Source: Prunella strophiata
Lineage: Eukaryota; Chordata; Aves; Passeriformes; Prunellidae
Length of the DNA stretch: 64,000 nt
Reading direction: 5' to 3'
Assembly (NCBI GenBank): GCA_036583965.1
Contig: JAZBQD010000021.1
Coordinates: 19,878,771-19,942,770 of the forward strand
The notes beneath the pieces were generated by a model. The model was given only the letters and a program-made list of their open reading frames with translations. It was not told the DNA's origin and made no database searches. A program made the position numbers and the translations under genes. Below are positions 1-12,670 of the stretch, piece after piece. Position 1 is the stretch's first letter; each line of letters opens with the position of its first letter.

Positions 1-954
1 GAAGTGTCCCTTTAAGTGACTTTCCATTTGCTGTTTTGGAGAGCCGAGAATTCGGTTTCCCAGATTTCCTCTGAATTGTGTGCAGGAGGCAGAGGGAGTT
101 AAAAATTGCTCGGGGAACCTTCAGCAACTGCAAGGCAGAGGGGGGAAAAAACAGGGGGGGAATGAGATTTTGGGGGGAAATTATGTGTAAGGCATAAACT
201 GAGATTTGAAGGGAGAAAGATTAGGGAAGAAGAAGAAGAAAAAAAATATATTTAGGGAAGAAAATAAAGGAGATCTAGGGAAGAAAAAAGGTATCTGCTA
301 CTGTTTCCATTTGGCTTGCTGATGTTGTTCCCAAATCCCTGCCTGGGCAGCAGTGAAATGGGATCGTGGGGAATGCAGGGAGCTGGGAGGATGCAGCACC
401 CCGGGTACCCAGGGGTTAACAGCCCTCACCAGCTGGGGAGCATCATAAATTGCAGCCGTTCCCCACCAAATTAATTCACACTTTCTTTTCCTGATGTTTG
501 CCCTATGAAGAGTGAAAAAAAAAAAAAAAAATGAAAATTAAGAAAGGAGAAAAAAGAAGAGGAAGAGGGGGAAAAAAGCCCCTAAATAAATAATGGGCCT
601 GGAAGGGGCTGGGGAAGGCTCTGGTTCCTCAATTAGCTGGGAATTGCCTTCTCCCGACCAACGGAAGGCAGCAGTGTGTTCGAGCCTCTGGATTTGTGGA
701 GCTCTCTCCAAGTGCCAAGTCTGGTTGTGCGGGACTTTGGAGGGGTAGGTGGAGGAATCCGAGCGGCTCGGCTCCCTTAACTCCTTCGGAGCCGGGCGGG
801 TTTGGGAGGAGCCAGGGTTGGGGCAGGGGGAGCTCGGCAGAGGAGATTCCTGCAGCTGGGAATTCACCTGCGGGCTGGAGGAGTGCTGGGGGTGAGCTGG
901 GCTGGTTTGTCACTGTCACTAAAGGGGACACGAGGGACTGTGGGCACAGGGGGA
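1..954. other. Intergenic, no gene seen
   Basis: No supported coding sequence. The first 560 bases are AT-richer than what follows, with A-runs near 235-245 and 513-530. A short AT-rich patch around 440-530 with a TTAATT core could be a conserved element, but nothing decides this from sequence alone. Confidence 0.5.
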
Positions 955-1990
955 TTGTGGGGATGAGCAGAAGGTCAGGGGGTGTCCATGATCCTCATGT
1001 CTGGAGGAGAAGCTGAGGGATTTTGGGATGTGCAGAAGATCAGGAGGTATCTCATGTCTGGAGAAGCTGAGGGATTTTGGGGATGTGCAGAAGGTCAGGG
1101 GGTGTCCATGATCCTCATGTCTGGAGGAGAAGCTCTGGGATTTGGGATTGTGCAGAAGGTCAGGGGATGTCCATGATCCTCATGTCTGGATGAGAAGCTC
1201 TGGGATTTTGGGGATGTACAGAAGAAGGCCAGGGGGTATCCATGATCCTCGTGCATGAAAGTGGAAGCTCTGGGATTTGGGGATGAGCAGAAGATCAGGG
1301 AGTGTCCATGATCCTCATGTCTGGATGAGAAGCTCTGGGATTTGGGGGATGTACAGAAGGTCTGGGGGTATCCATGATCCTTGTGCATGAATGTGGAAGC
1401 TGAGGGATTTGGGATTGTGCAGAAGGTCAGGGGGTATCCATGATCCTTGTGCATGAAAGGGGGAAGCTCAGGGATTTTGGGAATGAGCAGAAGGTCAGGA
1501 GGTATCCATGATCCTCATGCCTTGAGGAGAAGCTGAGGGATTTGGGGATGTGCAAAAGGTCAGGGGATGTCCATGATCCTCATGTCTGGATGAGAAGCTC
1601 TGGGATTTGGGGATGTGCAGAAGGCCAGGGGGTTTCCAGGATCCTTGTGCATGGAGGAGAAGCTGAGGAATTTGGGGGATGTACAGAAGGTCAGGGGTAT
1701 CCATGACCCTTGTGCATGGGAAAAGGAAGCTCTGGGATTTTGGGAATGAGCAGATGAAGGTCAGGAGGTATCCATGATCCTCGTGCATGGACGGGGAAGA
1801 TCAGGGAGTTGGGGATGTGCAGAAGGTCAGGGGGTTTCCAGGATCCTTGTGCATGGAGGAGAAGCTGAGGGATTTGGGGATGTGCAGAAGATCAGGAGGT
1901 ATCCATGATCCTTGTGCATGCAAAGGGGTAGCTGAGGGATTTTGGGGATGAGCAGATGAAGGTCAGGGGGTATCCATGATCCCCCTGCCT
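955..1990. repeat. Minisatellite, degenerate unit of about 65 bp
   Basis: About 16 diverged copies follow one another. Each contains a TCCATGATCCTCATGTCTGG-like core followed by GAAGCTCTGGGATTTGGGGA and GTGCAGAAGGTCAGGGG. Core starts at 985, 1105, 1170, 1239 and 1305 give spacings of 65-69 bp in the regular part; one early copy is shortened. Open frames on both strands here are products of the periodicity. Confidence 0.9.
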
Positions 1991-4945
1991 GGGAGGGGGA
2001 GCTGGGGGTTGTGCTGCCCACATCCATGGGATGTGATCCACATCCCAAATGTGGAACAATCACAGCAGGAATTGCTTTGGGCACCCAGTTTCAATTCCCA
2101 CTCCAGCATGGGAAGGGAGTTTCCTGTCTCTCCTGAGGAAGGGCAGATGGAAAGGGGAGCTGGATGAGTCCCAGGGGGAATGGCCAATGCTGTTCCTTGT
2201 CACTCAACACCCACTCCTGAGGATGTGGCTGCCCAGGAAGCTGAGGCTGTTATCCCAAGCACAGCAGGGATTGCTGCCTGTGGAGAGGGAGCAGCCTGGC
2301 CAGGAGACCCCACGGGGTTGTTTGGGGTTTCCCTCTGAATCCCAACTGCTGGAATGTGGGAATTCCTACAACAACCACTGCTGGGGGCTGTGTGTGGCCA
2401 GGTCAACACCCACAGCTCAGCCAAGGGTGCACAAGTCCTTGAGCAGAATTCCCTGTGACACCAGGGATCCGTGTCCCCCCTCTCCACATCCTGGAGGAGC
2501 TGCTGAAGCAGCATCCAAGCCAGGGGTGATCCAGAGCCAGGATCCTGGGGAACACAGACAGCAGGATGGCTGGAGGTGGCTTGGATGCTGTGAGGATTGC
2601 CTGGCATGGCTCTCCCAGGGTTGTAGGCACAGAGTTTGTGGTGATTGGCAGTGGGGCTGGCCCAGCCCCATCCCCAGTGAGCAGCAGGTGAGCAGCACTG
2701 ACAGCAGTGAGCCAGGGAGTGCCCAGGTGTGCTGAGCAATCACACAGGACACACAGGTGCACTGCATGAACCATGAGTGGTATAAAAAGTTGGCCTAAAA
2801 AACAAGAGGAGCAGATGCCAGGAGCTTCCTGCTGTGGTTTGGTGTTCCTCTGTCTGGGTGAATGCCTGAAGCCCTCTGGAGTGGTGTGGTGACACTCTGT
2901 GTGTTGTGGCCACCTCGGATGTGACACAGGATAGCAGCCACCAGGGATGGGTTTCCCTTTGGAGCATCTCCTGAGGGTACCAGGATCTGCTGCCTCAGAC
3001 TTTGGAACAGAGATTCCATGGAGCAAGCCACTGTGGGAGAGGCTGAGACCCAGAACCTGGAGTGTGCCAGAAGAGGATGGATCATTCATATCCAAGAAAG
3101 CCATCCAGATTTATCCCAGCTCCAGCTGTCAGGGGAATTTCCAGCCCAGAGCTTTAGGATGCAGTCAGTGTTTGAGGTCAGGGTCCTGCCTGGGGCTGCT
3201 CCCACCCCATTCCCTGTGGGATGCACTCAGAGACACCAGGGACAGACAAACCCCACGTGGGATCAGCTCTGCTCTGTGAGGACACTCATCCCCCTTCTCC
3301 AGGCTCCTGCTCTGTAGGGATGGACTCCAGCAGGGCCTGGCCCTGTCCCCTGTGTTTTCCTTTGGGTTTGAGTCTGTTTTCTCTGGGTTGGAGCCCTGGT
3401 TCCTGGTCAGCTGTCACCGCGGGCTCGGGAGCGCCCGGGGCTGGCAGGGCCAGGGCAGGTGTTTGCTCTGGCCTCCTCCAGCTGCTGCCATGCCAGCCCT
3501 CCTGCATTCCCACCTGCATTCCAGGCTGGCATGGGCCTGGCACCAGCTCCCTGCCTTCTCCTGGTCTTTTCCAGCCCTGTGTCCTGTGTGTGTGCCTGGC
3601 CAAAAGCAGCTCCTCGAGGGAGATCTTCTCCAGAGGCTCCTGGAAAATGCATCTCCAATGCCCCCTTCAAAACCCAGCCTCTTTTTGGGTTGAATCTGCT
3701 GCTTTTTAATCGAGGGGAGCTGCCTGTTCCTCCTGCTTGGGAGGCAGGGATGGATCAGCTGGGAAGTTCTGAGCCATGGCAGGGAGAAGGTTGGAGGGGA
3801 AACTGAGGCAGCACTGGTTCAGATCCAGGTGTTCTCCCATCCCTTCTCCAGCTTTCCTGGGATCCTTTTGGCTTCCTGGCCCTTCAGCCCAACCTTGGCC
3901 AAGTGTCCTCAGACTGGTGGCCGGGCCAGCTGTGCTTTTGGGTGTTTTTTTCTCTAAACCAGGGAATTTGGTTCCCTGGATGTTTTCCTGAGCTTTGCTG
4001 GAGTTTATTCCTCCCTCACCCCTTCAGTGATGGATCAAATGCTAAACCCAGAGTGGGATTTCCACTGAGATCCCAATTCCCACGGTGATTATCAGGGATA
4101 AACACAAATCCCTGCTGTGCTCTGACCCTCAGCACTTCCTGACCTCCCTCAGAGCCAGGGATGCATCCCTGGAGCTTGGAGGGAAGGGCTGGAAGGAGCT
4201 GGAGCATCCCTGGGATCCGGGGATGGAGGGGCTGAACGGGGCAGGCAATTCCCACATCCATGGCATTGCTCCTTGGGAAGGAGGATGATTTTCCCTCCCA
4301 TGCCGACCATCCCTGCCGTGTTTCCCATTTCCTCTGCAGCCCGAGGAGGGCTCGGAGCTGCCCCAGCGCCCCGGGGCACAAAGAGCCGCTGTCCCGGCCC
4401 CCTGGCCCCGCCTGCTCCCGGGGTTTTCCTTGGCCGGACTCCAGAGGGAGATGGACAGGGAGGATTCCCTCGATTTCCCAGCAAAGTGCCCAGCTCGGTG
4501 ACGCTGCTGCCGAGCCTGTCCTGGGTGCTGGAACTCCTGGGAAGGGGTTGGGATGTGGGAGATGTGGGAAGTGGGGTCTGTGTGTGTGCTGGGTCTCCGC
4601 CTCATCCATCCCATTGCCATCCTCTTGGGAATTGCAAAAATCCTGGATTTAGGGGTGGAGCATTGAAATGAAAAATTTGGTGTTTTTATTTTTTTTTTCT
4701 ATTTCCATTGGCATTAATCCTTTAATTCTTCCAGTATTTGGGAGGAATAAACCCTTTTTCCATACTATTCTCCCCTTAACTGTAGCAGAGCAGCAAGTGG
4801 TGCTTCCCAATTTCATTCCCAGGAACACCAGGGGTTTATTCCATGGATAAAATCCTTCTGAGCAGGTGTTGGTGGCTTCTTCTCCCTCTGAGGTAGGGAA
4901 ATGTTTCCTGGACATTTATTGTGCCACAGTGGAGAGAGCAGCCAG
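1991..4945. other. Intergenic, GC-rich unique DNA, no gene seen
   Basis: Short overlapping open frames occur on both strands, but none shows recognisable protein sequence, splice structure or preferred codon use. An AT-rich patch lies at 4660-4830. Confidence 0.5.
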
Positions 4946-5172
4946 GAACTGGGAGCAAGGAATTCTGAACAGGGAATTCTGAACAGGGAATTGTGAGCAA
5001 GGAATTGTGAGCAAGGAATTGCCAGCAGGGAATTCTGAGCAAAGAATTGCAGACAAGAAATTGTGAGCGAGGAATTTCCAGCAAGGAATTGTGAGTAGGG
5101 AATTACAATTAAGGAATTGCCAGTGATCCAGTTGGAAGCATGGAATTGCAAGCAAGGAATTGTGAGTGAGGT
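4946..5172. repeat. Short minisatellite, 14-15 bp unit
   Basis: About 15 copies of a GGAATTGTGAGCAAG-type unit, with variants GGAATTCTGAACAGG and GGAATTGCCAGCAGG. The copies are diverged, so the array is not very young. Confidence 0.9.
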
Positions 5173-6159
5173 GGGTGCTCTCTGGAGAATCCTGGAGGGA
5201 TCCCTCCCTCCCAGCTCGCTGCTTTTCCCTCTGCAGTGTGTTTTTGGAAGCAGCACGAGCAGGTGCTCTGCATCCATGGAAAATATCCAGGGAGAAAGTG
5301 CCTGAGCACTGAGCCTGGGGTTTGTCATTCCTAGGGGAGCTGGGAGAGATCTGCTGGGAGCTTAAATCCAGTTTTAGGGCAAAAACAAGGAGCCTCCAGC
5401 TCAGGATCCCTGCTGGAGGGAAGATTCCCAGAGGAAGTGTTGTTCCCATCACTCCAGCTCCAAGCAGAACACACAGGGAAGGCTTGGGGAGCAGGGATGA
5501 GGAATTTAGGAAGAGGTCACAAAATCCAGGGTGAAATCCCTGTCCTGTGGAGAGCCTGGAGCAGCCTCTGGCCACCAGTGTCAAATCTCTGCTTCCACCA
5601 GCCCCAGGCTCCCAGGATAAGGCCAGGATCCCTCTGGCACTGGCAGGGAAGAGCAGGAATCCTAATTTATCCCAAAGCCCTCCCCAGGGCTGGGCCATCC
5701 CTGCTGCCAGCTGCAATCCCTCCCCAGGATGGTTCCCAGGGGCAGGCTCCTCTGGAAACTCTCCTTTTCCAGCAGGGATGAATCCTTGCTGGGGGATGCA
5801 GCCAGAGCTCCTGGATGGGTTGGGAATGTGGGCCAGGAAAAGTTTCCCAACCCAGAGTTCACCCCGAGGTCCTTGGGAGGGTTACAGGGCTCCAATCCAG
5901 GCTGCATCCCCAGGGGTTTTTCAGTGGAATATCCCTGCCCTGGCTGTCAGGTGTCACTGCTGGCAGCCCTGGAGCCAGCCAGGGAATTTTGGAGCATCCA
6001 AAGGCAGCAGGAGCTTCCCTGAGCACCAGGCAGTGGCAGCAGCCATGGGAGGCCTTGGCTGGTGGGGAATATCTCCATGGAGTCCTGCATCCCTTTGGGT
6101 GGGGCTGGATAAACCCTGGAGGCAGGAATGGCTGGATCCACATCCCAGGGAGTGCTGGG
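5173..6159. other. Intergenic, no gene seen
   Basis: GC-rich unique sequence between two minisatellites. Open frames here have no recognisable protein content. Confidence 0.5.
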
Positions 6160-6615
6160 TGTGGGGGAGGAAATCCCAAAAGGAGCTGGGTGTTGGGGAG
6201 GAAATCCCAAAAGGAGCTGGATTTGGGGAATGAAATCCCAATAGGAACTGGATATTAAGGATGAAATTCCAGGGGGAACTGGATGTTGGGGATGAAATCC
6301 CAATAGGAGCTGGATTTGGGAAATGAAATCCAAATAGGAGCTGGATGTGGGGAATGCACATCCCAAGAGGAACTGGATGTTAAGGCTAAAATCCCAATAG
6401 GAGCTGGATGTGGGGGATGAAATCCCAATAGGAGCTGGATGTGGGGGATGAAATCCCAATAGGAGCTGGATTTGGGAAATGAAATCCCAATAGGAGCTGG
6501 ATGTTAAGGATGAAATCCCAATAGGAGCTGGATGTTGGGGAATGAAATCCCAATAGGAGCTGGATTTGGGGAATGAAATCCCAATAGGAGCTGGATGTGG
6601 GGGATGCACATCCCA
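6160..6615. repeat. Minisatellite, unit about 32 bp
   Basis: About 14 copies of a unit with the cores GAAATCCCAATAGGAGCTGG and ATGTGGGGGATGAAATCCC. The first copies read CCAAAAGGAGCTGG and later ones CCAATAGGAGCTGG, so variants are spatially sorted along the array. Confidence 0.9.
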
Positions 6616-8984
6616 ATCCAGCCAAATCCACCTCTATGTGCCCAGCTGAGCATCCCCTCTGCTTTTAGCTGAGTTTTCCTGAAGCAGCAGCTGATTCCAG
6701 CAGCCAGGAATGCTCTGGAGGAAGGGATCTCATTTCCCTGCCCTTGCTGGGTTCTGAGGATGCTGCCTGTGATCCCCACCCTGATGTTATCACAGAGGAA
6801 GCTGCAGCTCTTTGAGGTGGGCCCAGAACCTCGGGGGGTTCAGCATTGGGCATCAGGGTGTGATCACCCCAACCCCATATCCAGGGATTGGGGCCACCAA
6901 GGGGTGCCCAGGCACTGCTCACACCCCATTTTGGGAGGAAAGCAGAGGATTCAGTGCCTGGAGGAGCCCAGATGTGGCTGGGTGGGATTCCTGCTGCTGC
7001 TGGGAACATCTGGCATTGCCACTGTGTCCTGGGGCACTGGAAGTGGTCACATCCTGATTCCAGAGGAGCTGCTGGCTTTGGGATGAGGTTTTTAGGGCTG
7101 GGCCTGTCTGGGTCGTTGTAAAACTGCTTTGGGGCTGTGCCTGCCTGCCCTAAAATTCACCCCAAAAAGGCACCTTCTCCTTCTGGAGCTGTGTGTGTCC
7201 AGCTGGAAGCTGCAGAAATGACTCTGTGATGGGACCAGCCCTGAGTAATCATCACTGGGATCCTGGGCTGGAGCAGTGGGGCTGTGGATGGGTTTGGGTC
7301 AGCTCCCAGATGAGTCCCACACTGTGGAATGTGGGGCAGGCAGTGGCAGGGACAGAAGAGCCCCCATGGGTGTGTTTGGAGCCTTTTTGTTCATTATCCT
7401 ATTAAAAAATCTGTTGTAGCAGCCCCACAGAGCTTTGGGGGGAACCCCCCAGAGCATCCCCCTGCCTGCCAGGCCTGGGAGCTTCCCCAAAATCCCTGAC
7501 TCCTGGGACATCTTCCCATCAGAGCTGCCCCCAAAGAGCTCCAAGGCCTGGATGTCCCAGCAGGAGCAGCCTGGAGCCATCTCCAGCATCCCTGGGAAGT
7601 CATTCCCATGTGAGCCAGGTGCTCCCTTCTCCCACAGATCCACCTCAGGGTGGCACAGAGCCAGCAGGACAATCAGGAGTGGCCTCTCCAGCCTTTGGGG
7701 TTTGCTGTGCCAGGGAATCCTGCAGGTGCAGAGCTCCTGAGGAGCCCCAGGGGACACAGAGGAGGTGCCCAGGGCTCAGGGCTGGCTCCAGGGGTGCTGC
7801 AGGATGCTCCCAGCCTCGGGAGGAGCTCTGTGCCTTGGGAATCCTCATCCAGCACCATCCACGGGTCCTGCTCCATCCCTCTCCATGGGGATGGAGGCTG
7901 CAGGAGCTCTGGAGGAGAGGATTGATCCTGATCCAGATGCAGTCCCTGCAGCCACAGCTGAGGGAGTGCTGGCTGCCTCCCTGTCCCCCACAAACCTTCC
8001 CCTGGGCAGGAGGAGCTGCCAGGAGTGCTGCCCCAGCAGGGATTGCTGTCCTGGGGAAGGCAGGATCTGCTCCCCAGGATCACCCAAACACCTGCCAAGG
8101 CTGGTTCCTGTGCCAAGGGCTGGTGATCCCATCACCTCTGCCTTGCTCCCTGGGAGGATTCCCTCTGGTGGTGGGTGGGAGGATGCTGGACATGTCCATG
8201 AGCCCACACCACTTCTTCTGGACTCCAGTCCCACATTTAAAGCTCCAGGTGGTTTTTCAGCCCAGAAAATCCCAACTTTTCCCTCACTCCCAGCACTCCC
8301 TCAACTCTGTCTGGGGCTGAACTTTTGCCCTGCAGACAGAGCTGGATTTAATTGTGCCCCATAAAGCAGCTCCAGCTCTTCCCTCCAGGAAGGTTCCTGA
8401 GGAAGATGGAAAATAGGCTCTTAATGCCCTAAGAATTCACCTCTCTTCCCCCATCTTCCCTTCCATGAACTTTTAAGCTCATCCAAAAAGCTCCATACGT
8501 TGATGGCAGGGCTGGGATGCTGCAGCTTTGCCAGGAGGGCAGGATTTCCATGGAGTTCTAAGTGGAAGCAAATGGTTTTAAAGGAAATTAAATTTACAGC
8601 TCTATAAAAAAAGGCATTTTATTGCTTTGCTTTGCCTGTCAGTCGGGAGAGGCAAGAGGTAAAGGAATGCTCAGGGGCTGGAGGCAAAGAGGAGCAAACC
8701 CACGGATCACCAGGTGGATGGATTTGGGGCCTGGAAAATCCTGGATGCTTGGAAGTGATGCTTAGGATGCTTCATGCTCTTAAATGCTGGCTGGGGCTGC
8801 AGACACAGGGTTTATTTATGGGGGGAAATAGCAAATCCTTAGGATTTATTAATTAATCTCCTCCCATGGCATTGATTGGAGGGCTTGGAGTAAGCAGGGA
8901 TAAGATGGTGGCAGTGGATGTGCATGGAGGCAGCAGGAATGGAGAGGAGAGGAGGGGTTGGATTGGTGCCTTCATGTTCCAGGC
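6616..8984. other. Intergenic, no gene seen
   Basis: Mostly GC-rich unique sequence. No RNA gene or coding region can be supported. 8340-8880 is AT-richer. Confidence 0.5.
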
Positions 8985-9350
8985 AAGGAGAAACCCATGG
9001 GATCCATCTGGATCTGTCTGTGCTGTGTCCAGAGGAGCTGGGAAGTTCCTGTGGGACAAGAACTTCCAAGGAGAAACCCATGGGATCCATCTGGATCTGT
9101 CTGTGCTGTGTCCAGAGCAGCTGGGAAGTTCCTGTGGGACAGGGGAGGGTGACAACCTTCCAAGGACAAGCCTGTGGGATCCATCTGGATCTGGATCTAT
9201 CCATGGTGTGTCCAGATGAGCTGGGAAGATCCCAAGGGACAGGGGAGAGGGTGGCAGCCTTCCAAGGAGAAACCCATAGGATCCCTCTGGATCCATCCAT
9301 GGTGTGTCCAGAGGATCTGGGGAGATCCCATGGGATGAGGGAGGGTGACA
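8985..9350. repeat. Short tandem array, unit about 83-100 bp, four copies
   Basis: Four copies carry AAACCCATGGGATCCATCTG followed by TGTGTCCAGAGGAGCTGGGA and TTCCTGTGGGACA. The first two copies start at 8991 and 9074 (83 bp apart); the last two are longer and more diverged. Confidence 0.85.
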
Positions 9351-10368
9351 ACAAGTGGCCTGTGCATCCAGAGCCCTGACTTTGCATGGCCCCAGTGCAA
9401 ACCCCGGGCATTCCAGGGACATCCCTGCCCCGGATCCCTGGATGTGCCTGGAGCAGGAGGAGCTGAAGGCTCAGCTTTGCCCCTTTGGGGCTGCACATCC
9501 CCCTCGTTCCGGGGCTGCCAGCACCGGGAGCAGCCGGGTGCCATCCCCGCGCTGTCCCCTGGCCCAGGGCATGGCGCAGGGGCCGGGGGCTCGCTGTGCC
9601 TCCTCCCGAGCCGCGGGGGCTGCGGGGCAGGAAGCTCGGCCGGCTGCAGCGCTCCCAGCTGTGTCAATAGAGGCGCCAGGAACAAAGGGGCTCTTTCTTC
9701 GCCTCTGTTTGCGCAGGGGGGACAGTGGCAGTGGCACCGCGACGGTGGCTGCTGGGGACAGCAGTGTGCAGGGAAATTCCCTGGTGGAACCAGGGAATCC
9801 TGTTTGTATCATTGTGTCCATTGGTATTTTCTTGTTATTTACATGCAGCTATTACATATTGTGGGAGGTGTACATATCTAAACGAGGGAATCCTGTTTGT
9901 ATCATTGTGTCCATTGGTATTTTCTTGTTATTTATATCCAGTTTTTACATGTTATTGGAGGTTTATATATTTAAATGAGGGAATCCTGTTTATATCATTA
10001 TATCCATTGGTATTTTCTTATTATTTATATCCAGCTATTACATATTATGGGAGGTTTATGTATATAAATGAGGGAATCCTGTTTGTATCATTGTGTCCAT
10101 TGGTATTTTCTTGTTATTTATATCCAGTTTTTACATATTATGGGAGGTTTACATATATAAACGAGGGAATCCTGTTTCTATCATTATATCCATTGTTATT
10201 TTCTTATTAATTATCCAGTTATTACATATTATTGGAGGTTTATATATTTAAATGAGGGAATCCCATTTGTATCTCTTTGTATCATTATATCTATTGTTAT
10301 TTTCTTATTATTTATATTCAGTTATTACATATTATGGGAGGCTTACATATATAAATGAGGGAATCCTG

Positions 10369-10584
10369 TTTCTATCATTGTTTCTATCATTGTTTCTATC
10401 ATTGTTTCTATCATTGTTTCTATCATTGTTTCTATCATTGTTTCTATCATTGTTTCTATCATTGTTTCTATCATTGTTTCTATCATTGTTTCTATCATTG
10501 TTTCTATCATTGTTTCTATCATTGTTTCTATCATTGTTTCTATCATTGTTTCTATCATTGTTTCTATCATTGTTTCTATCATTG
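10369..10584. repeat. Nested perfect 12-bp array, 18 copies
   Basis: Eighteen identical copies of TTTCTATCATTG run without interruption (216 bp). The motif is a variant of TGTATCATTG present once in each 93-bp unit, so this array grew inside the seventh copy of the larger repeat. Because 12 is divisible by three, it leaves long open frames on both strands that are not genes. Confidence 0.97.
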
Positions 10585-10604
10585 TGGCCACCCCTTGGTG
10601 GCCA
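10585..10604. repeat. Perfect short inverted repeat
   Basis: TGGCCACC and GGTGGCCA are separated by CCTT, a perfect 8-bp stem with a 4-base loop, directly abutting the end of the 12-bp array. It replaces the expected 93-bp unit sequence. Confidence 0.85.
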
Positions 10605-10808
10605 AATTGTTATTTTCTTATTAATTATATCCAGTTTTTACATATTAGGGGAAGTTTACATATATAAATGAGGGAATCCTATTTGTATTGTTATATCCAT
10701 TGTTATTTTATTATTATTTATATTCAGTTATTACATATTATGGGAGGTTTATGTATATATTTTTTTAATATTTATATATATTTTTTTATATATATATATA
10801 TATAGGAG

Positions 10809-10950
10809 AGTTAAGTCTCAACATCCCTGGCAGTGTCCCAGGCCAGGCAGGACAGGCCTTGGAGCAGCCTGGGGCAGTGGAAGGTGTCCCTGCCCATGGA
10901 ATGAGATGAACTTTAAACTTTAACTCCCTTCCCTCCCATGATTCCATGAT
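10809..10950 (+). mobile_element. CR1 LINE 3'-end fragment
   Basis: Matches the known 3' end of avian CR1: a phrase like CTCAACATCCCTGGCAGTGT, then GGAGCAGCCTGGGGCAGTGG, then AAGGTGTCCCTGCCCATGG, ending with the short ATTCCATGAT terminal repeat type. It is 5'-truncated, as is usual for CR1, and lies in the + orientation. Confidence 0.85.
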
Positions 10951-12574
10951 ATTTATTACTGTATATAAATGTGGGTTTCCTTTTGGGGCTGTTTGGAGAG
11001 CAGATCACTGAAGGAAGGCAAGAGCTGTCTCTGGAGCCAGGATTTTTCCCAGATGCTGTCCTTGCCGGTGCATCCCTCCCTCTGTGCCTCTCCCACATTC
11101 TCTGCATCCCCACCTCCCTGACAGGAGCTTGTGCCACATCCCAAAGCACTGAGGGGCACCACGGGGACAATGCCAGGCTCTGGCTGCTCCTCTCCCACCG
11201 AGTGATCCTGCAGGAGCTTCTGGAGAGCTTTGCAGGACTCGAGCAGCTTGGACCCCTCACCAGAGCATCTCCTGGGATGCTGCTGTTCCTGCCAGAGCTC
11301 TGGCAGCAGCAGCTGATCCCTGTGCCCTCCCTGTGCCCTCCCTGTGCCCCCAGGAGCAGGGCCAGCCCCAGCCCAGGTGCAGCAGCCCTGGGGGTTCCTG
11401 TGCTGTGCTTCCTCCTCCTCGGAGCTCTGGGAATCCTCTCCAGCCCCGTGTCAGCTGTGAAAACAAGAGGAGCCCCTTCCTGCACGGCCCCTCCAGCACA
11501 GCTTCAGCTCTGGGCTGAGGAGCTGAGGGGTCCCAGCACTGGGAGCACTGGGAAGCTCAGCTTTGGCCACTGGAGGATGCCTGGACTCACTGCCAGCTCC
11601 CAAATATCAGATTCTGCGACTGAAGTGATGGAATGGGAGAGCTGAGTCATGTATGGATCCATGCATTTTAAAGGGAGGGGCTTGGAGGACACCCAAATCC
11701 TGGTGGGAACACAAAGCTTCTCCCATTTTTCTCCCCAAATCTGTTCCCACATTTTAAACCACAAATTCCAGGATCTGGTCCTGCTCTTGGCACTGCTGTC
11801 ATCCTGGAGCCATCCTGCTGGAGATCCCACATTGTCTGTGTTTGTCACCAGCCAGATCCTGCCATGGGAATGTGCTCCAGGTCTGCTCCTCCCTTCTGCT
11901 GCTGGATAAAGCCATGGAAGTTTCTTGCTGGGAATCTCAGGAAGATTTTGCTCCATCTTGAACCCAAAGATGTGGAGGAGGCTCTGCCCAAGCCAGGGTG
12001 CACCTGCCTGTGTCAGACTGGGAACAACTGGGATTCTGCCCCTTGGATCCCCATTTTCTGCATTGCTGGATTTGGTGGTGACATCCCTGCTGTGACATCC
12101 ATCCCTTTGCCACAGGATGCCCAACGCTCTGAGGATGAGTCAGGCAGTGAGGGGATGAAGCAGAGCCCAGCAGAGCTGTTCCCATTCCCACCTGGCCTCG
12201 GGAAGCAGTGGATTCATGGGAGCATCCGTGGGGATGTGAATCAGCAGCTCTTCCATGTCCTCTCCACGCCTGCTGCTGATTGCCACACACAGATCCATGG
12301 AAATCTCGGGGCTGACAGGGACAATCATTCCTGGCTGCTCCAGAAGGAGAAGGGGAGTCCCAGGGAGAGGGGAACGTTTGTCCCTCCAAAAAACCTCCTT
12401 GCATGGAGCAGAGATGGATTTTGGCGGCTCCTTCCCCAGCTGGATGTTCTGCCCTTGACCCAAGGGTCACCTTTAGGGACAAACCTGCTGTCCCCCGAGC
12501 TCCGAGGATGCCTTGGGGCTGCAATTCCCGGGATTTCACCGCCGCTCCCGGTGCTCAGCCGCTCCTCGGCAGAG
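10951..12574. other. Intergenic, no gene seen
   Basis: Unique GC-rich sequence. The open frames at 10971-11645 and 11864-12742 are unremarkable in content and match no protein I recognise. Confidence 0.45.
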
Positions 12575-12670
12575 GAAAACAATGCCCTGCAATTAAAGAG
12601 CCTCTTAATTGCAGCGCTACACGCGGCTCTTCCGCTGCTTTCTAAGTTTGGGGCCGTAATTACAGCGGCA
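12575..12670. other. Candidate conserved non-coding element
   Basis: A compact patch with TGCAATTAAAGAGCC, TCTTAATTGCAGCG and CCGTAATTACAGCGG. The homeodomain-type TAATTA/AATTA cores are spaced within 75 bp in otherwise GC-rich DNA. This composition suggests a conserved element; function is inference only. Confidence 0.3.

Larger units (their letters stand above)
9785..10790. repeat. AT-rich 93-bp tandem repeat, eight copies
   Basis: The marker AGGGAATCC starts at 9792, 9885, 9978, 10071, 10164, 10255, 10358 and 10671. The first four spacings are exactly 93 bp, then 91 and 103. The last interval is enlarged by a nested 12-bp array plus a palindrome. The array ends in a TA-rich tract (about 10765-10804). 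It stands out as an AT-rich block in GC-rich surroundings. Confidence 0.93.

Noticed and set aside
10252..10671. FLSLFLSL open frame resembling a membrane protein
   Set aside because: Product of the perfect 12-bp array.
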